NCBI GenBank assembly: GCA_007693965.1 | Contig: RECQ01000058.1 | Location: 1 to 46,286, forward strand | Length of the DNA stretch: 46,286 nucleotides | DNA from: Phycisphaeraceae bacterium | GTDB lineage: Bacteria > Planctomycetota > Phycisphaerae > Phycisphaerales > UBA1924 | Reading direction: 5' to 3' | Shown here: positions 1 through 7,011 of the stretch, piece after piece | How the letters are laid out: each line of letters opens with the position of its first letter | Position numbering within the stretch: position 1 is the stretch's first letter | Notes under the pieces: model-generated | The model's input: the letters and a program-made list of their open reading frames with translations, nothing else | Told to the model about the DNA's origin: nothing | Database searches by the model: none | Position numbers and translations under genes: made by a program

Positions 1-4
1 TCAA

Positions 5-78
5 TGGGCGGAGCCGGATTCGAACCGGCGACCACTCGCGTGTAAGGCGAGCGCTCTGGCCAGCTGAGCTATCCGCCC
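5..78 (-). tRNA. tRNA-Val (anticodon TAC)
   Basis: The minus strand folds into a full 74-nt cloverleaf. The acceptor stem GGGCGGA pairs with TCCGCCC, followed by discriminator A. The anticodon stem CTCGC/GCGAG encloses the loop CTTACAC, giving anticodon TAC for valine GTA codons. The T arm carries GTTCGAATC. The 3' CCA is not encoded, since TTGA follows. The 3' end points out of the left window edge, so the restriction-modification island lies on the 5' side of the tRNA, not at its 3' integration side. Confidence 0.96.
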
Positions 79-161
79 GGGTACTGAAGGGCATCATATT
101 CGGTAGTCTGATCCCTGCTGCCAGCGATTCCACCCCAGACCCGTGGTGCTTCAAGTAGAGG

Positions 162-190
162 TTGAAACTCGCTGCACCACTAGATATGGT
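162..190 (+). promoter_or_regulatory. Probable sigma-70 promoter of the restriction-modification operon
   Basis: A -35-like TTGAAA (162-167) and a -10-like TATGGT (185-190) are separated by 17 bp. Transcription should start near 197, leaving a leader of about 29 nt before the methyltransferase ATG. A GGAGAAGGA Shine-Dalgarno-like stretch lies just before that ATG. No operator palindrome or controller-protein gene is visible, so methyltransferase and nuclease would be transcribed together with the methyltransferase first. Confidence 0.5.
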
Positions 191-225
191 CCTGTACGGG
201 TTCCGTCAGGACTGGAGAAGGAAGA

Positions 226-1545
226 ATGGAGTCTCACCATCTCACTGTGACATCCGCTGCCGTCGCACATGGTCGCTTACTTGTGACGCCATGCGGCCGC
301 AACTTTTTCCCACGTGATTCCTTCGGCAAACCTCAACGGAATGCCGGCATGGGTAAACCCATCCGACTTCACGTCGACGGGCTGGGAAAAGTTGTGGAAA
401 CCGATCTACCTACCGATCGAGCCGGCCGCCCGCGATGGTTCTTCCGGGATCGACGCTGGTTGCGCGAGTTTCTGCAACTTCACGAACTCACCGCTGGCGA
501 TTCTGTGCTCATCACCAGACAAAGCACATATGACTACAAAATCGCACCCGCTTTCCGCGATCCCAGATTCATTGACCTCTTTGCTGGAATCGGTGGCATG
601 CGACTCGGATTCGAGTCCGCTGGCGCCCGCTGCGTATTTTCGTGCGAGTGGGACAAGCATGCGCAGCGCACATACGAAGAGAATTTTGGAGACAAACCCG
701 CTGGCGACATCCGCTTGGTCGATGCACAGTCGGTACCAGACCATGACATCCTTCTCGCAGGATTTCCATGCCAGCCTTTCAGCATTGCAGGAGTCAGCAA
801 GAAGAACGCGCTAGGCCACCTGCACGGCTTCAAGTGCAAGACTCAGGGAACATTATTTTTTGACGTTGCGCGGATCATAGAGGCAAAACAGCCCCGATGC
901 TTCGTCCTCGAAAATGTCAAGAACCTTGAGAATCACGACAAAGGCAGAACGTTCGCCACGATACTCGACACCCTCACGAAGGAGCTCGGCTATCACGTGA
1001 CGCACCGTGTAATTGATGCACGGCATGTCGTACCACAACATCGCCAGCGCGTGTTCATCATCGGATCAAAACCACCTGCGCCCTTCGACTTTCCAACTGC
1101 CAGGGATTTGGAGAAATACCGACTTGCAGAGACTGTCGGGCAGATACTGGAGCGCCGCGTGGATCCCAGATACACACTTACCGACCATCTGTGGAAATAT
1201 CTGCAGAATTACGCCAAGAAACATCGTGCAGCAGGAAATGGATTTGGCTTTGGGCTGGTAAATCGGTCGATGACAACTCGAACACTCAGCGCACGCTACT
1301 ACAAGGACGGCAGCGAAATCCTGATTGAACAAAAGGGCAAGAATCCAAGGCGACTGACTCCTCGCGAGTGCGCCCGCCTTATGGGATATCCAGATTCTTT
1401 CCGCATACCTGTCAGCGACACACAGGCATACCGGCAGTTCGGCAATTCGATCGTCGTCCCAATCGTTCAGAGTATCGCCGATCGACTGATTCCAGCCATG
1501 CGAGCGACGCCAGGCATAGCTTCCGGCCAGCAACTGGTGTTGTAA
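226..1545 (+). CDS. DNA (cytosine-5-)-methyltransferase with N-terminal DNA-binding-like domain
   Basis: This enzyme transfers a methyl group from S-adenosylmethionine to C5 of cytosine in the target site of the restriction system. The m5C motifs are in order: motif I FIDLFAGIGG (residues 115-124), the catalytic motif IV GFPCQPF with Cys182, motif VI ENV (229-231), motif VIII QHRQRV (271-276), motif IX around LTPRECARLMGYPDSF, and motif X FGNSIVVPIV near the C-terminus. About 110 residues precede motif I. Their pattern (NFFPRDSFG, then a basic stretch, then LTAGDSVLI and YDYKIAP) resembles a B3/EcoRII-N-type pseudobarrel DNA-binding domain; this is an inference. The ATG has a good ribosome binding site. 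The nuclease gene starts 4 nt after the stop. The region is less GC-rich than what follows, which suggests transfer. Confidence 0.95.
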   Translation: MESHHLTVTSAAVAHGRLLVTPCGRNFFPRDSFGKPQRNAGMGKPIRLHVDGLGKVVETDLPTDRAGRPRWFFRDRRWLREFLQLHELTAGDSVLITRQSTYDYKIAPAFRDPRFIDLFAGIGGMRLGFESAGARCVFSCEWDKHAQRTYEENFGDKPAGDIRLVDAQSVPDHDILLAGFPCQPFSIAGVSKKNALGHLHGFKCKTQGTLFFDVARIIEAKQPRCFVLENVKNLENHDKGRTFATILDTLTKELGYHVTHRVIDARHVVPQHRQRVFIIGSKPPAPFDFPTARDLEKYRLAETVGQILERRVDPRYTLTDHLWKYLQNYAKKHRAAGNGFGFGLVNRSMTTRTLSARYYKDGSEILIEQKGKNPRRLTPRECARLMGYPDSFRIPVSDTQAYRQFGNSIVVPIVQSIADRLIPAMRATPGIASGQQLVL

Positions 1546-1549
1546 TCCG

Positions 1550-2881
1550 ATGTCCCTCAAAACGCTTCTGGAATTACTGCGCCAGCAAGGCGCGACACGA
1601 TATCTGGCCAAGATTCTTGCGCCAAACGACAACTCAAAGAACCAGTTCTATGTCGGAGGCTCGTCTGAAGTATTCTCGATCCTGCCACCCATTAGTATTA
1701 TCCCTGACCAGAATCAGAAGGGAATACCGTCCTTTAAAGCATCCCTTGATTTTTCTTGGGTGACAAGCACAGGAGAACGTTTAACAGCGCCCGATGCTCG
1801 TCTGATTTACTACCCCCAGTATCCTGAAGTGCGACTCTCCAGTCTGATACAGGGGTGCCCTCTGGCCCCGAGCGAATTGTTGAAATCTAGGGATCCGGGC
1901 CGTGTACTTGTGCTGGGCGTAAGCTCTGACAAGAAAATATTCGGCTATCTTGCTTCAGCAGGAGATCCAGTTGCTAAGGAAGTACTTTCCCTCGAACGCG
2001 CCCCAGACGATGGCGTATTCATTACCCTGAGTCACGATGTAAAAAAAGAAAAACCGCACGAGTTGCTGTTCGATGAATTGTGTCGTGTGTCTCGCAAGGG
2101 TTGGATCAGCGGCATGCGACTTGCCAGAAACAAACAACTGCTGCCCTGCAGAAGCACGAACTGCGGGGGTTACACGCTTGAAGCCGAGCTCGGGATCTCT
2201 TCAAACGGCTACTCTGAGCCGGATTTCCTTGGCTGGGAGGTAAAGTCATTTTCAGTCCCGACAATTCCCAGTGAAAGAAGTGTTGTTGTCACACTTATGA
2301 CACCGGAGCCCACTGGCGGCTACTACACAAGCCATGGTCCAGAGGCATTCATCCGTAAATATGGCTATCCCGACCGCAGGGGACGCCTCGACCGCTTGAA
2401 TTTCGGTGGGATTTACCGCGTTGGCGCGAAACACGAGACAACTCGACTGACGATGAACTTGGATGGATCTGACAAGTGCGGCACTATCCTCCGTTCGGAT
2501 GGGCACATTGCACTGACTGACGAAGACGACCAGATTGCTGCCTCCTGGTCGTTCAAGACGATGCTTGAACACTGGAATCGCAAGCATTCCAAGGCGGCTT
2601 TTGTGCCCAACATGATGCGTCTTCTCGACTCAGGCATCCGAGAGTATCAATATGGAAACCACATACGGATCGGCGAAGGCACTGATTTCCAGCTGCTTCT
2701 CAGATCGTTTGCTACAGGAGCAGTGTATTACGACCCGGGCCTGAAAATAGAGGCCGCTTCATCGGATAATCCCCGGACCAAGCGACGCAGTCAATTTCGC
2801 ACGACGACTTCAAAACTCCAGACGCTGTATCACTCTTGGCGGGAAGTTGACGCCTGTGCTCATGGACGTTCTGACTCCTAA
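1550..2881 (+). CDS. MvaI/BcnI-family type II restriction endonuclease
   Basis: This is the restriction nuclease of the island. The key sequence is EPDFLGWEVKS, with Asp225, Glu230 and Lys232 forming the D...ExK metal-binding centre of the MvaI/BcnI family. It is preceded by the family-like stretch LLFDELCRVSRKGWI and LGISSNGYS. Known members (MvaI CCWGG, BcnI CCSGG) act as monomers that nick each strand, so a CCNGG-type target is plausible but not shown. At 443 residues the protein is far longer than MvaI or BcnI (about 240-250): some 165 N-terminal residues of unknown function precede the nuclease domain. The gene follows the methyltransferase stop by 4 nt, and its 3' end overlaps vsr by 20 bp, so all three are probably one transcript. 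Confidence 0.87.
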   Translation: MSLKTLLELLRQQGATRYLAKILAPNDNSKNQFYVGGSSEVFSILPPISIIPDQNQKGIPSFKASLDFSWVTSTGERLTAPDARLIYYPQYPEVRLSSLIQGCPLAPSELLKSRDPGRVLVLGVSSDKKIFGYLASAGDPVAKEVLSLERAPDDGVFITLSHDVKKEKPHELLFDELCRVSRKGWISGMRLARNKQLLPCRSTNCGGYTLEAELGISSNGYSEPDFLGWEVKSFSVPTIPSERSVVVTLMTPEPTGGYYTSHGPEAFIRKYGYPDRRGRLDRLNFGGIYRVGAKHETTRLTMNLDGSDKCGTILRSDGHIALTDEDDQIAASWSFKTMLEHWNRKHSKAAFVPNMMRLLDSGIREYQYGNHIRIGEGTDFQLLLRSFATGAVYYDPGLKIEAASSDNPRTKRRSQFRTTTSKLQTLYHSWREVDACAHGRSDS

Positions 2882-3269
2882 ACAACGCCGCAGGAACATG
2901 CAGGCGATACGATCATCCGGCAGCAGGGCCGAGCTGATTGTTCGCCGACTTGTTCACTCCATGGGATACAGGTATCGATTACATCGCTCAGATCTCCCGG
3001 GCACACCAGACCTCGTGCTTCCCCGTCATCGCAAGATTATTTTCGTACATGGGTGTTTCTGGCATCGGCATCCCCGCTGCAGATACGCGTATACTCCGGG
3101 GAGCAACGTTGCGTTCTGGAAGAAGAAATTCAACGAGAACGTCGCCCGTGATCGACGAGTTTCCCGAGAATTGCAACGCATGGGCTGGAAAGTTATTATT
3201 GTGTGGGAATGCCAGTGCAGAGACCCTGACAAACTTGCAGAGCGACTCGCCACTGCCCTTGACACCTGA
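2862..3269 (+). CDS. vsr: Very short patch repair endonuclease Vsr
   Basis: Vsr nicks DNA 5' of the T in T:G mismatches that arise when 5-methylcytosine deaminates, and starts repair back to C:G. The 135-residue protein has the whole family pattern: N-terminal RRRNMQAIRSSGS, LPGTPDLV with catalytic Asp50, then FVHGCFWHRHPRC with the catalytic and zinc-binding His and Cys residues, NVARDRR, and IVWEC with the last zinc Cys. I chose the ATG at 2862 because MDVLTPKQRRRNM matches the usual Vsr start; upstream in-frame TTG (2847) and GTG (2856) codons are alternatives. The gene overlaps the nuclease gene. Pairing with an m5C methyltransferase is the classic context. Confidence 0.96.
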   Translation: MDVLTPKQRRRNMQAIRSSGSRAELIVRRLVHSMGYRYRLHRSDLPGTPDLVLPRHRKIIFVHGCFWHRHPRCRYAYTPGSNVAFWKKKFNENVARDRRVSRELQRMGWKVIIVWECQCRDPDKLAERLATALDT

Positions 3270-3281
3270 GGGAGCGTCCTG

Positions 3282-3590
3282 ATGACACAAATCATACCCT
3301 GCTTTCCTGAAACTTTGTCTGCCACAGATGCAGTTGATTGGCTTCGGGAATCGATCGCTGCAGTTGGCCCGGGGTTTCACTTTGATACTGCGGGCAGTGA
3401 ATATGTCGATGACAGCGGCGCGCCATCATTCTCTGCCGAGGCTGCAGCCCGGTTGGATCGTGGACTTGCGACTGCGTTGACAATTCTTGACCGTGACGCC
3501 TTTGAAAAAGTTTGTCTTGAAGAGGTATGGCGAGGCCTTGGCGTCCGGTACGATCCCGTTAGTGAACTTCTCGTCTCAGTCACTGACTGA
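3282..3590 (+). CDS. Hypothetical protein at the end of the restriction-modification operon
   Basis: A 102-residue protein that I do not recognise. The ATG lies 12 bp after the vsr stop, in the same orientation, and GGGAGCG just upstream can act as a ribosome binding site. The gene has the lower GC content of the island, so it travels with it. The product is acidic, with no membrane segment, signal peptide or Cys cluster. Helix-forming stretches are likely at residues 13-26 and 50-85. It ends 11 bp before the glycosyltransferase start. Whether it takes part in restriction or repair cannot be told from sequence. Confidence 0.7.
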   Translation: MTQIIPCFPETLSATDAVDWLRESIAAVGPGFHFDTAGSEYVDDSGAPSFSAEAAARLDRGLATALTILDRDAFEKVCLEEVWRGLGVRYDPVSELLVSVTD

Positions 3591-3601
3591 CCCTGCGTTT
3601 C

Positions 3602-4711
3602 GTGCCCCCACCTCCTGAAAAAATCCTCCTCATCCGCCCCAGCGCCCTCGGCGATGTCTGCCGCTCCGTCCCCGTGCTGGCGCGGCTGAAGCGGCGCTGG
3701 CCGGAGGCGCGGATCGACTGGCTGGTGCAGGAGGAGTTTGCGCCGGCGGTGGCGGCGCATCCGGATCTGGGGGCGGTCGTGCCGTTTCCGCGGCGGCGGC
3801 TGCGCGGGTGGTGGCGAAGGCCGCGGGCGGCGCGGGAGACGGTCGGGTTTCTGGGTTCGCTGCGCGCCGGCGGGTATGACGTCGCGATCGACTGCCAGGG
3901 GCTGCTGCGCAGCGGAATCTTCGCGCGAGCGACGGGGGCGCGGGAGCGGGTCGGCTTCGCCGCGGCGAGAGAGCTGGGGTGGCTGGGGCTGAACCGGCGC
4001 GTGGATGTGCCTGATGATGCGCACGCTGTGGAGCGGATGATGGCGCTGGTGGATGGGTGGCTTGAGAGATGGCACAGCGGCGCGAAATCTGAAGAATCCG
4101 ACGGCGCCGCCCCGGACATGCGTCTCTACGTGCGTGATGAAGATCGAACGGCGCTCGAGCCCTCGCTCGCGTCGGCGCGCGGGCGGTATGCGCTGGTGGC
4201 GCCGACCAGCCGGTGGCCGGGGAAGCGCTGGCCCGCGGAGCGGTTCGCGCTTCTGTGCGCACACATGCTGAACGAGGGGATGGTCGAGCGGATCGCGGTG
4301 GTCGGGGCGGGGTCGGAGCGGGATCAGTGCGGGCCGCTGCTGGAGCTGGCGGCGCGGGAGGAGCGGATCGTGGATCTGGTCGGGCGGACCAGCGTGGGCG
4401 GGCTCATGGCGGCGGTCGAGGGCTCGGGGCTGGTCATCGCCAACGACTCGGCGGCCCTGCACATGGCGGTGGGGTTCGATCGGCCCGTCGTGGCCCTCTT
4501 CGGACCCACGCGGGTGGACCGGGTGGGGCCGTGGCGGCGGGAGGCGGATGTCATCCAGCACATCGAGACGGGGGAGCGGATGGACCACAAGAGCGAGGCG
4601 GCGGGCAGGCGGATGATGGAACGGATCAGCCTCGAGGAGGTACTGGAGAAGACCCGGACCGCGCTGCGACGGGCCGGGGAGCGCATCCCCGGCGAGGGCG
4701 CGAACGTCTGA
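3602..4711 (+). CDS. Glycosyltransferase family 9 (heptosyltransferase-like)
   Basis: Family 9 enzymes transfer ADP-activated heptose to the LPS inner core at the cytoplasmic face of the inner membrane. The 369-residue protein begins with ILLIRPSALGDVCRSVPVL, the family start motif, followed by ARIDWLVQEEFAPAV. The second Rossmann domain contains LVAPTSRWPGKRWP, then VIANDSAALHMAVGFDRP and VALFGPT, the donor-binding region. The start is GTG. Linked lpxK and hldE support a role in lipid A/core assembly. It looks closer to WaaC-type than WaaF-type, but I cannot assign the acceptor. A sharp rise in GC relative to the upstream island marks the return to core genome. Confidence 0.9.
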   Translation: MPPPPEKILLIRPSALGDVCRSVPVLARLKRRWPEARIDWLVQEEFAPAVAAHPDLGAVVPFPRRRLRGWWRRPRAARETVGFLGSLRAGGYDVAIDCQGLLRSGIFARATGARERVGFAAARELGWLGLNRRVDVPDDAHAVERMMALVDGWLERWHSGAKSEESDGAAPDMRLYVRDEDRTALEPSLASARGRYALVAPTSRWPGKRWPAERFALLCAHMLNEGMVERIAVVGAGSERDQCGPLLELAAREERIVDLVGRTSVGGLMAAVEGSGLVIANDSAALHMAVGFDRPVVALFGPTRVDRVGPWRREADVIQHIETGERMDHKSEAAGRRMMERISLEEVLEKTRTALRRAGERIPGEGANV

Positions 4712-4772
4712 CCTGTGCGGCTCGGGAGAGCCGCTCCACCTGACCTCAGCGACTCGGGAGAGCCGCTCCACC
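4709..4772 (+). repeat. 32-bp tandem duplication carrying small GGGA-loop hairpins
   Basis: Two copies lie end to end (4709-4740 and 4741-4772) between the glycosyltransferase and maf; the first begins at the glycosyltransferase stop codon. The last 20 bp, starting CTCGGGAGAGCC, are identical; the first 12 differ at a few positions. Copy 1 forms a perfect 6-bp stem, CGGCTC-GGGA-GAGCCG; copy 2 has one mismatch in the stem. There is no T tract, so a Rho-independent terminator is unlikely. Confidence 0.75.
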
Positions 4773-4791
4773 CTGGCCCTACGATCCACCA

Positions 4792-5532
4792 GTGAGCATT
4801 TCACCGCCACAACTCGCCGACCAGAAACCGGCGCCGGTCCTGTATCTCGCCAGCGCTTCGGCCCGGCGCCGGCTGCTGCTGCAGGAGCACGGCGTGGCCC
4901 ACGTGGCGGCGGCGCCGGGGGTGGATGACGGGGAGCTGAAGCCGGGGCGGGTTTCGCCGGAGCAGTGGGTTGCGGCGCTGGCCTATCTGAAAGCACGGGC
5001 GGGGCTGGAGAGGTTGATGCGGGGGAGCAATCGACGAGCCCGAAGCGTGAGCGAGGGATTCCCTGAGCACGGGGGGACACCGACCGTCGAGGACGACGGT
5101 CGGTGGCACGGTGTGGTGCTCGGCGCGGACACGGTGGTGGTGAAGGATGGGGAGATCATCGGCCAGCCGCGGGACAAGGAGCACGCGGGGTGGATCGTGC
5201 GGCGGCTGGAGTCGGGCTCGCACGATGTCGTGTCGGGCGTGGCGCTGCTGGGTCCGGGCGACGGCGAGCGGCTGCTGCTGGTCGATCGTTCGCGTGTGAC
5301 TGTGGGCGCGATCGGTGATGCGCGTATCGAGTCGTACCTTGCATCGGAAGACTGGCGCGGCAAGGCGGGGGCGTACAACTTTTCGGAGCGCATCGCGGAC
5401 GGGTGGCCGATCGCGTGCGAAGGGGACGAGACGACGGTGATGGGATTGCCGATGCGCCGGCTGACGCCGATCTTGACATCGCTGGGCGTGGCGTCGAGCG
5501 CGCGGGGCGCCTCGGAGGCGACGCCATGCTGA
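4792..5532 (+). CDS. maf: Maf family nucleoside triphosphate pyrophosphatase
   Basis: Maf proteins hydrolyse non-canonical or modified nucleoside triphosphates to monophosphates and limit their incorporation. The N-terminal LYLASASARRRLLL is the family P-loop-like start. VLGADTVVVKDGEIIGQP contains the conserved Asp, and AYNFSERIADGWPIACEGDETTVMGLP is the usual C-terminal signature. The 246 residues exceed the usual 190-210 because of an insert of about 29 residues (76-104), described separately. The start is GTG, 20 bp after the tandem hairpin repeat. The stop codon overlaps the ATG of the next gene (ATGCTGA), implying translational coupling. Confidence 0.93.
   Translation: MSISPPQLADQKPAPVLYLASASARRRLLLQEHGVAHVAAAPGVDDGELKPGRVSPEQWVAALAYLKARAGLERLMRGSNRRARSVSEGFPEHGGTPTVEDDGRWHGVVLGADTVVVKDGEIIGQPRDKEHAGWIVRRLESGSHDVVSGVALLGPGDGERLLLVDRSRVTVGAIGDARIESYLASEDWRGKAGAYNFSERIADGWPIACEGDETTVMGLPMRRLTPILTSLGVASSARGASEATPC
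5017..5103 (+). repeat. In-frame repeat-like insert within maf
   Basis: Residues 76-104 of the Maf protein, including RRARSVSEGFPEHGG, have no counterpart in ordinary Maf proteins and lie between two conserved blocks. The DNA CCCGAAGCGTGAGCGAGGGA inside it resembles, from memory, a short dispersed repeat of planctomycete genomes. I cannot confirm that here, and no second copy was noticed in this window. The reading frame is kept and both flanks remain intact, so Maf is probably still functional. Confidence 0.5.
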
Positions 5533-5945
5533 CGGGAACCGTGCTGTCGCCGTGGATCGTGCTGCCGCTGGGCGCCATCGCGATGCTGCTGACCGCCATT
5601 CACATTTCGTACACGGAGCAGCACACCGAGCCTGCGAGCCGGCGGCGCATCCGCATGGCGAACGGGTGGGTGCTGCTGCTGCTGATTCCGCTGCTGGCGG
5701 CGGGGTTCGGCGTGATCGATCCGAACGCCAATGCGCGCATGTTCGCGCTGGTGTGGTTCGCGGCGATCGTGCTGCTGGGGCTGTGTGTGTGTCTGGCGGT
5801 GCTGGACATGCTCAACACGCTGCGGCTTTCGCGGAACGCGAGCCGCTACCTGTCGCACGCCGCCTCTGCGCGCACGCGAGAGGAACTGCGCCGCCGCGGC
5901 ATGACCAACAACGCCGGAGCGGGATCGGATGGCCGTGATGATTGA
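5526..5945 (+). CDS. Small integral membrane protein, function unknown
   Basis: A 139-residue protein with three predicted membrane segments: residues about 7-29, 46-64 and 72-96. The C-terminus is basic and Arg-rich (RNASRYLSHAASARTREELRRRG) and probably cytoplasmic. The ATG overlaps the maf stop codon, and the 3' end overlaps the lpxK start by 17 bp, so it is translated inside this tightly packed operon. I do not recognise the family. Its position directly before lpxK suggests a membrane role, but nothing more can be said. Confidence 0.8.
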   Translation: MLTGTVLSPWIVLPLGAIAMLLTAIHISYTEQHTEPASRRRIRMANGWVLLLLIPLLAAGFGVIDPNANARMFALVWFAAIVLLGLCVCLAVLDMLNTLRLSRNASRYLSHAASARTREELRRRGMTNNAGAGSDGRDD

Positions 5946-7011
5946 GGGCAGGCGTCGCCCCCCGATGCCGGGTCCGCCGGGACGGATCGTCGAGCGGATC
6001 TACCGCGCGGTGGTTTCATCGCGCAACCGCGCCTTTGATGCGGGCCGGCGCGTCGCCGACATCGGCGTTCCCGTCATCAGCGTGGGGAACATCAGCGTCG
6101 GCGGCACGGGGAAGACGCCCATGGTCGCCCACATCGTGCGCACATTGCTGGACGCCGGCGCCAACCCGGCGATCGCAATGCGGGGATACAAGTCGCAACC
6201 GGGCGAGCCCTCGGACGAAGAGGCCCAGCACGAGGCGATGTTCCCGGAGACGCCCATCGTCGCCCAGCCCGATCGGATCGCAGGGCTGCGCACGCTGCTC
6301 TCTTCGCAGCGCGGCGCCGGCGTGGACTGCGTCGTGCTTGACGATGGCTTCCAGCACCGGTTCATCGCGCGAACGCTGGACATCGTGCTGGTCGACGCAT
6401 CGCGCGATCCATTCAATGATCGCTGCCTGCCCGCGGGGTGGCTGCGCGAGCCGGTGGAGTCCTTGGCGCGGGCGGATGCGGTCGTCATCACGCACGCGGA
6501 GCGCGTGAGCGGGGAGGAGATCGATCGGCTGGCCTCGATGATCGAGGTTGCGCACGGCGCAACGCCGCTGGCGGCGGCGCGGCACGCGTGGTCGCACATC
6601 GAGACGCCGACGGGGCCGATGGATGTCGAGGCGCTCGAGGGACTCCGGGTGTACGCGGTGTGCGCGATCGGTCATCCGGAGGCATTCGTGGATCAGCTCA
6701 AGGCGGCCGGCGCGGAGATGACCGGCGCTGCGGTGCTTCGCGATCACGCCCGCTACACCCCGACGCTGGCCCGGCGCATCATGGCGGCGGCGCAGGAGAC
6801 CGGGGCGGAGGCGATCGCGACGACGGAAAAGGACTGGGTGAAGCTGTGGCGGGCCCTGCCGGACGAGATGTCAAGGGGCGAGGATGGCTGGGCGCCCGTC
6901 TACCGGCCGGCGCTGGCGCTGGCTTTTGATTCCGGGGAAGAGGCCCTGCGCGAGGCGGTGCTCGGCGCCGCGGGGCGCACGGGCGTGCTATCCTCGTCGA
7001 TCCATGGGTGA
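5929..7011 (+). CDS. lpxK: Tetraacyldisaccharide 4'-kinase
   Basis: LpxK phosphorylates the 4' position of the tetraacylated disaccharide to give lipid IVA, at the inner membrane. The 360-residue protein has the P-loop in VISVGNISVGGTGKTPMV, then AIAMRGYKS, VVLDDGFQHR with the family DDGFQH motif, and LPAGWLREP. Near the C-terminus ATTEKDWVKL matches the TEKD motif. The start could be ATG 5929 or ATG 5938; both overlap the upstream membrane-protein gene. The 3' end overlaps hldE by 8 bp. Together with hldE and the family 9 glycosyltransferase it indicates that the organism makes an LPS-type outer membrane. Confidence 0.95.
   Translation: MAVMIEGRRRPPMPGPPGRIVERIYRAVVSSRNRAFDAGRRVADIGVPVISVGNISVGGTGKTPMVAHIVRTLLDAGANPAIAMRGYKSQPGEPSDEEAQHEAMFPETPIVAQPDRIAGLRTLLSSQRGAGVDCVVLDDGFQHRFIARTLDIVLVDASRDPFNDRCLPAGWLREPVESLARADAVVITHAERVSGEEIDRLASMIEVAHGATPLAAARHAWSHIETPTGPMDVEALEGLRVYAVCAIGHPEAFVDQLKAAGAEMTGAAVLRDHARYTPTLARRIMAAAQETGAEAIATTEKDWVKLWRALPDEMSRGEDGWAPVYRPALALAFDSGEEALREAVLGAAGRTGVLSSSIHG

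Noticed and set aside
5-3590. The restriction island as an integration at tRNA-Val
   Set aside because: The island lies on the 5' side of the tRNA, and no second copy of the tRNA-Val 3' end is seen at the far edge.
3377-5080. A 567-codon open frame on the minus strand
   Set aside because: It is antisense to the glycosyltransferase and maf, Pro/Arg-rich, and has no domain; high GC lowers stop frequency in the opposite frame.
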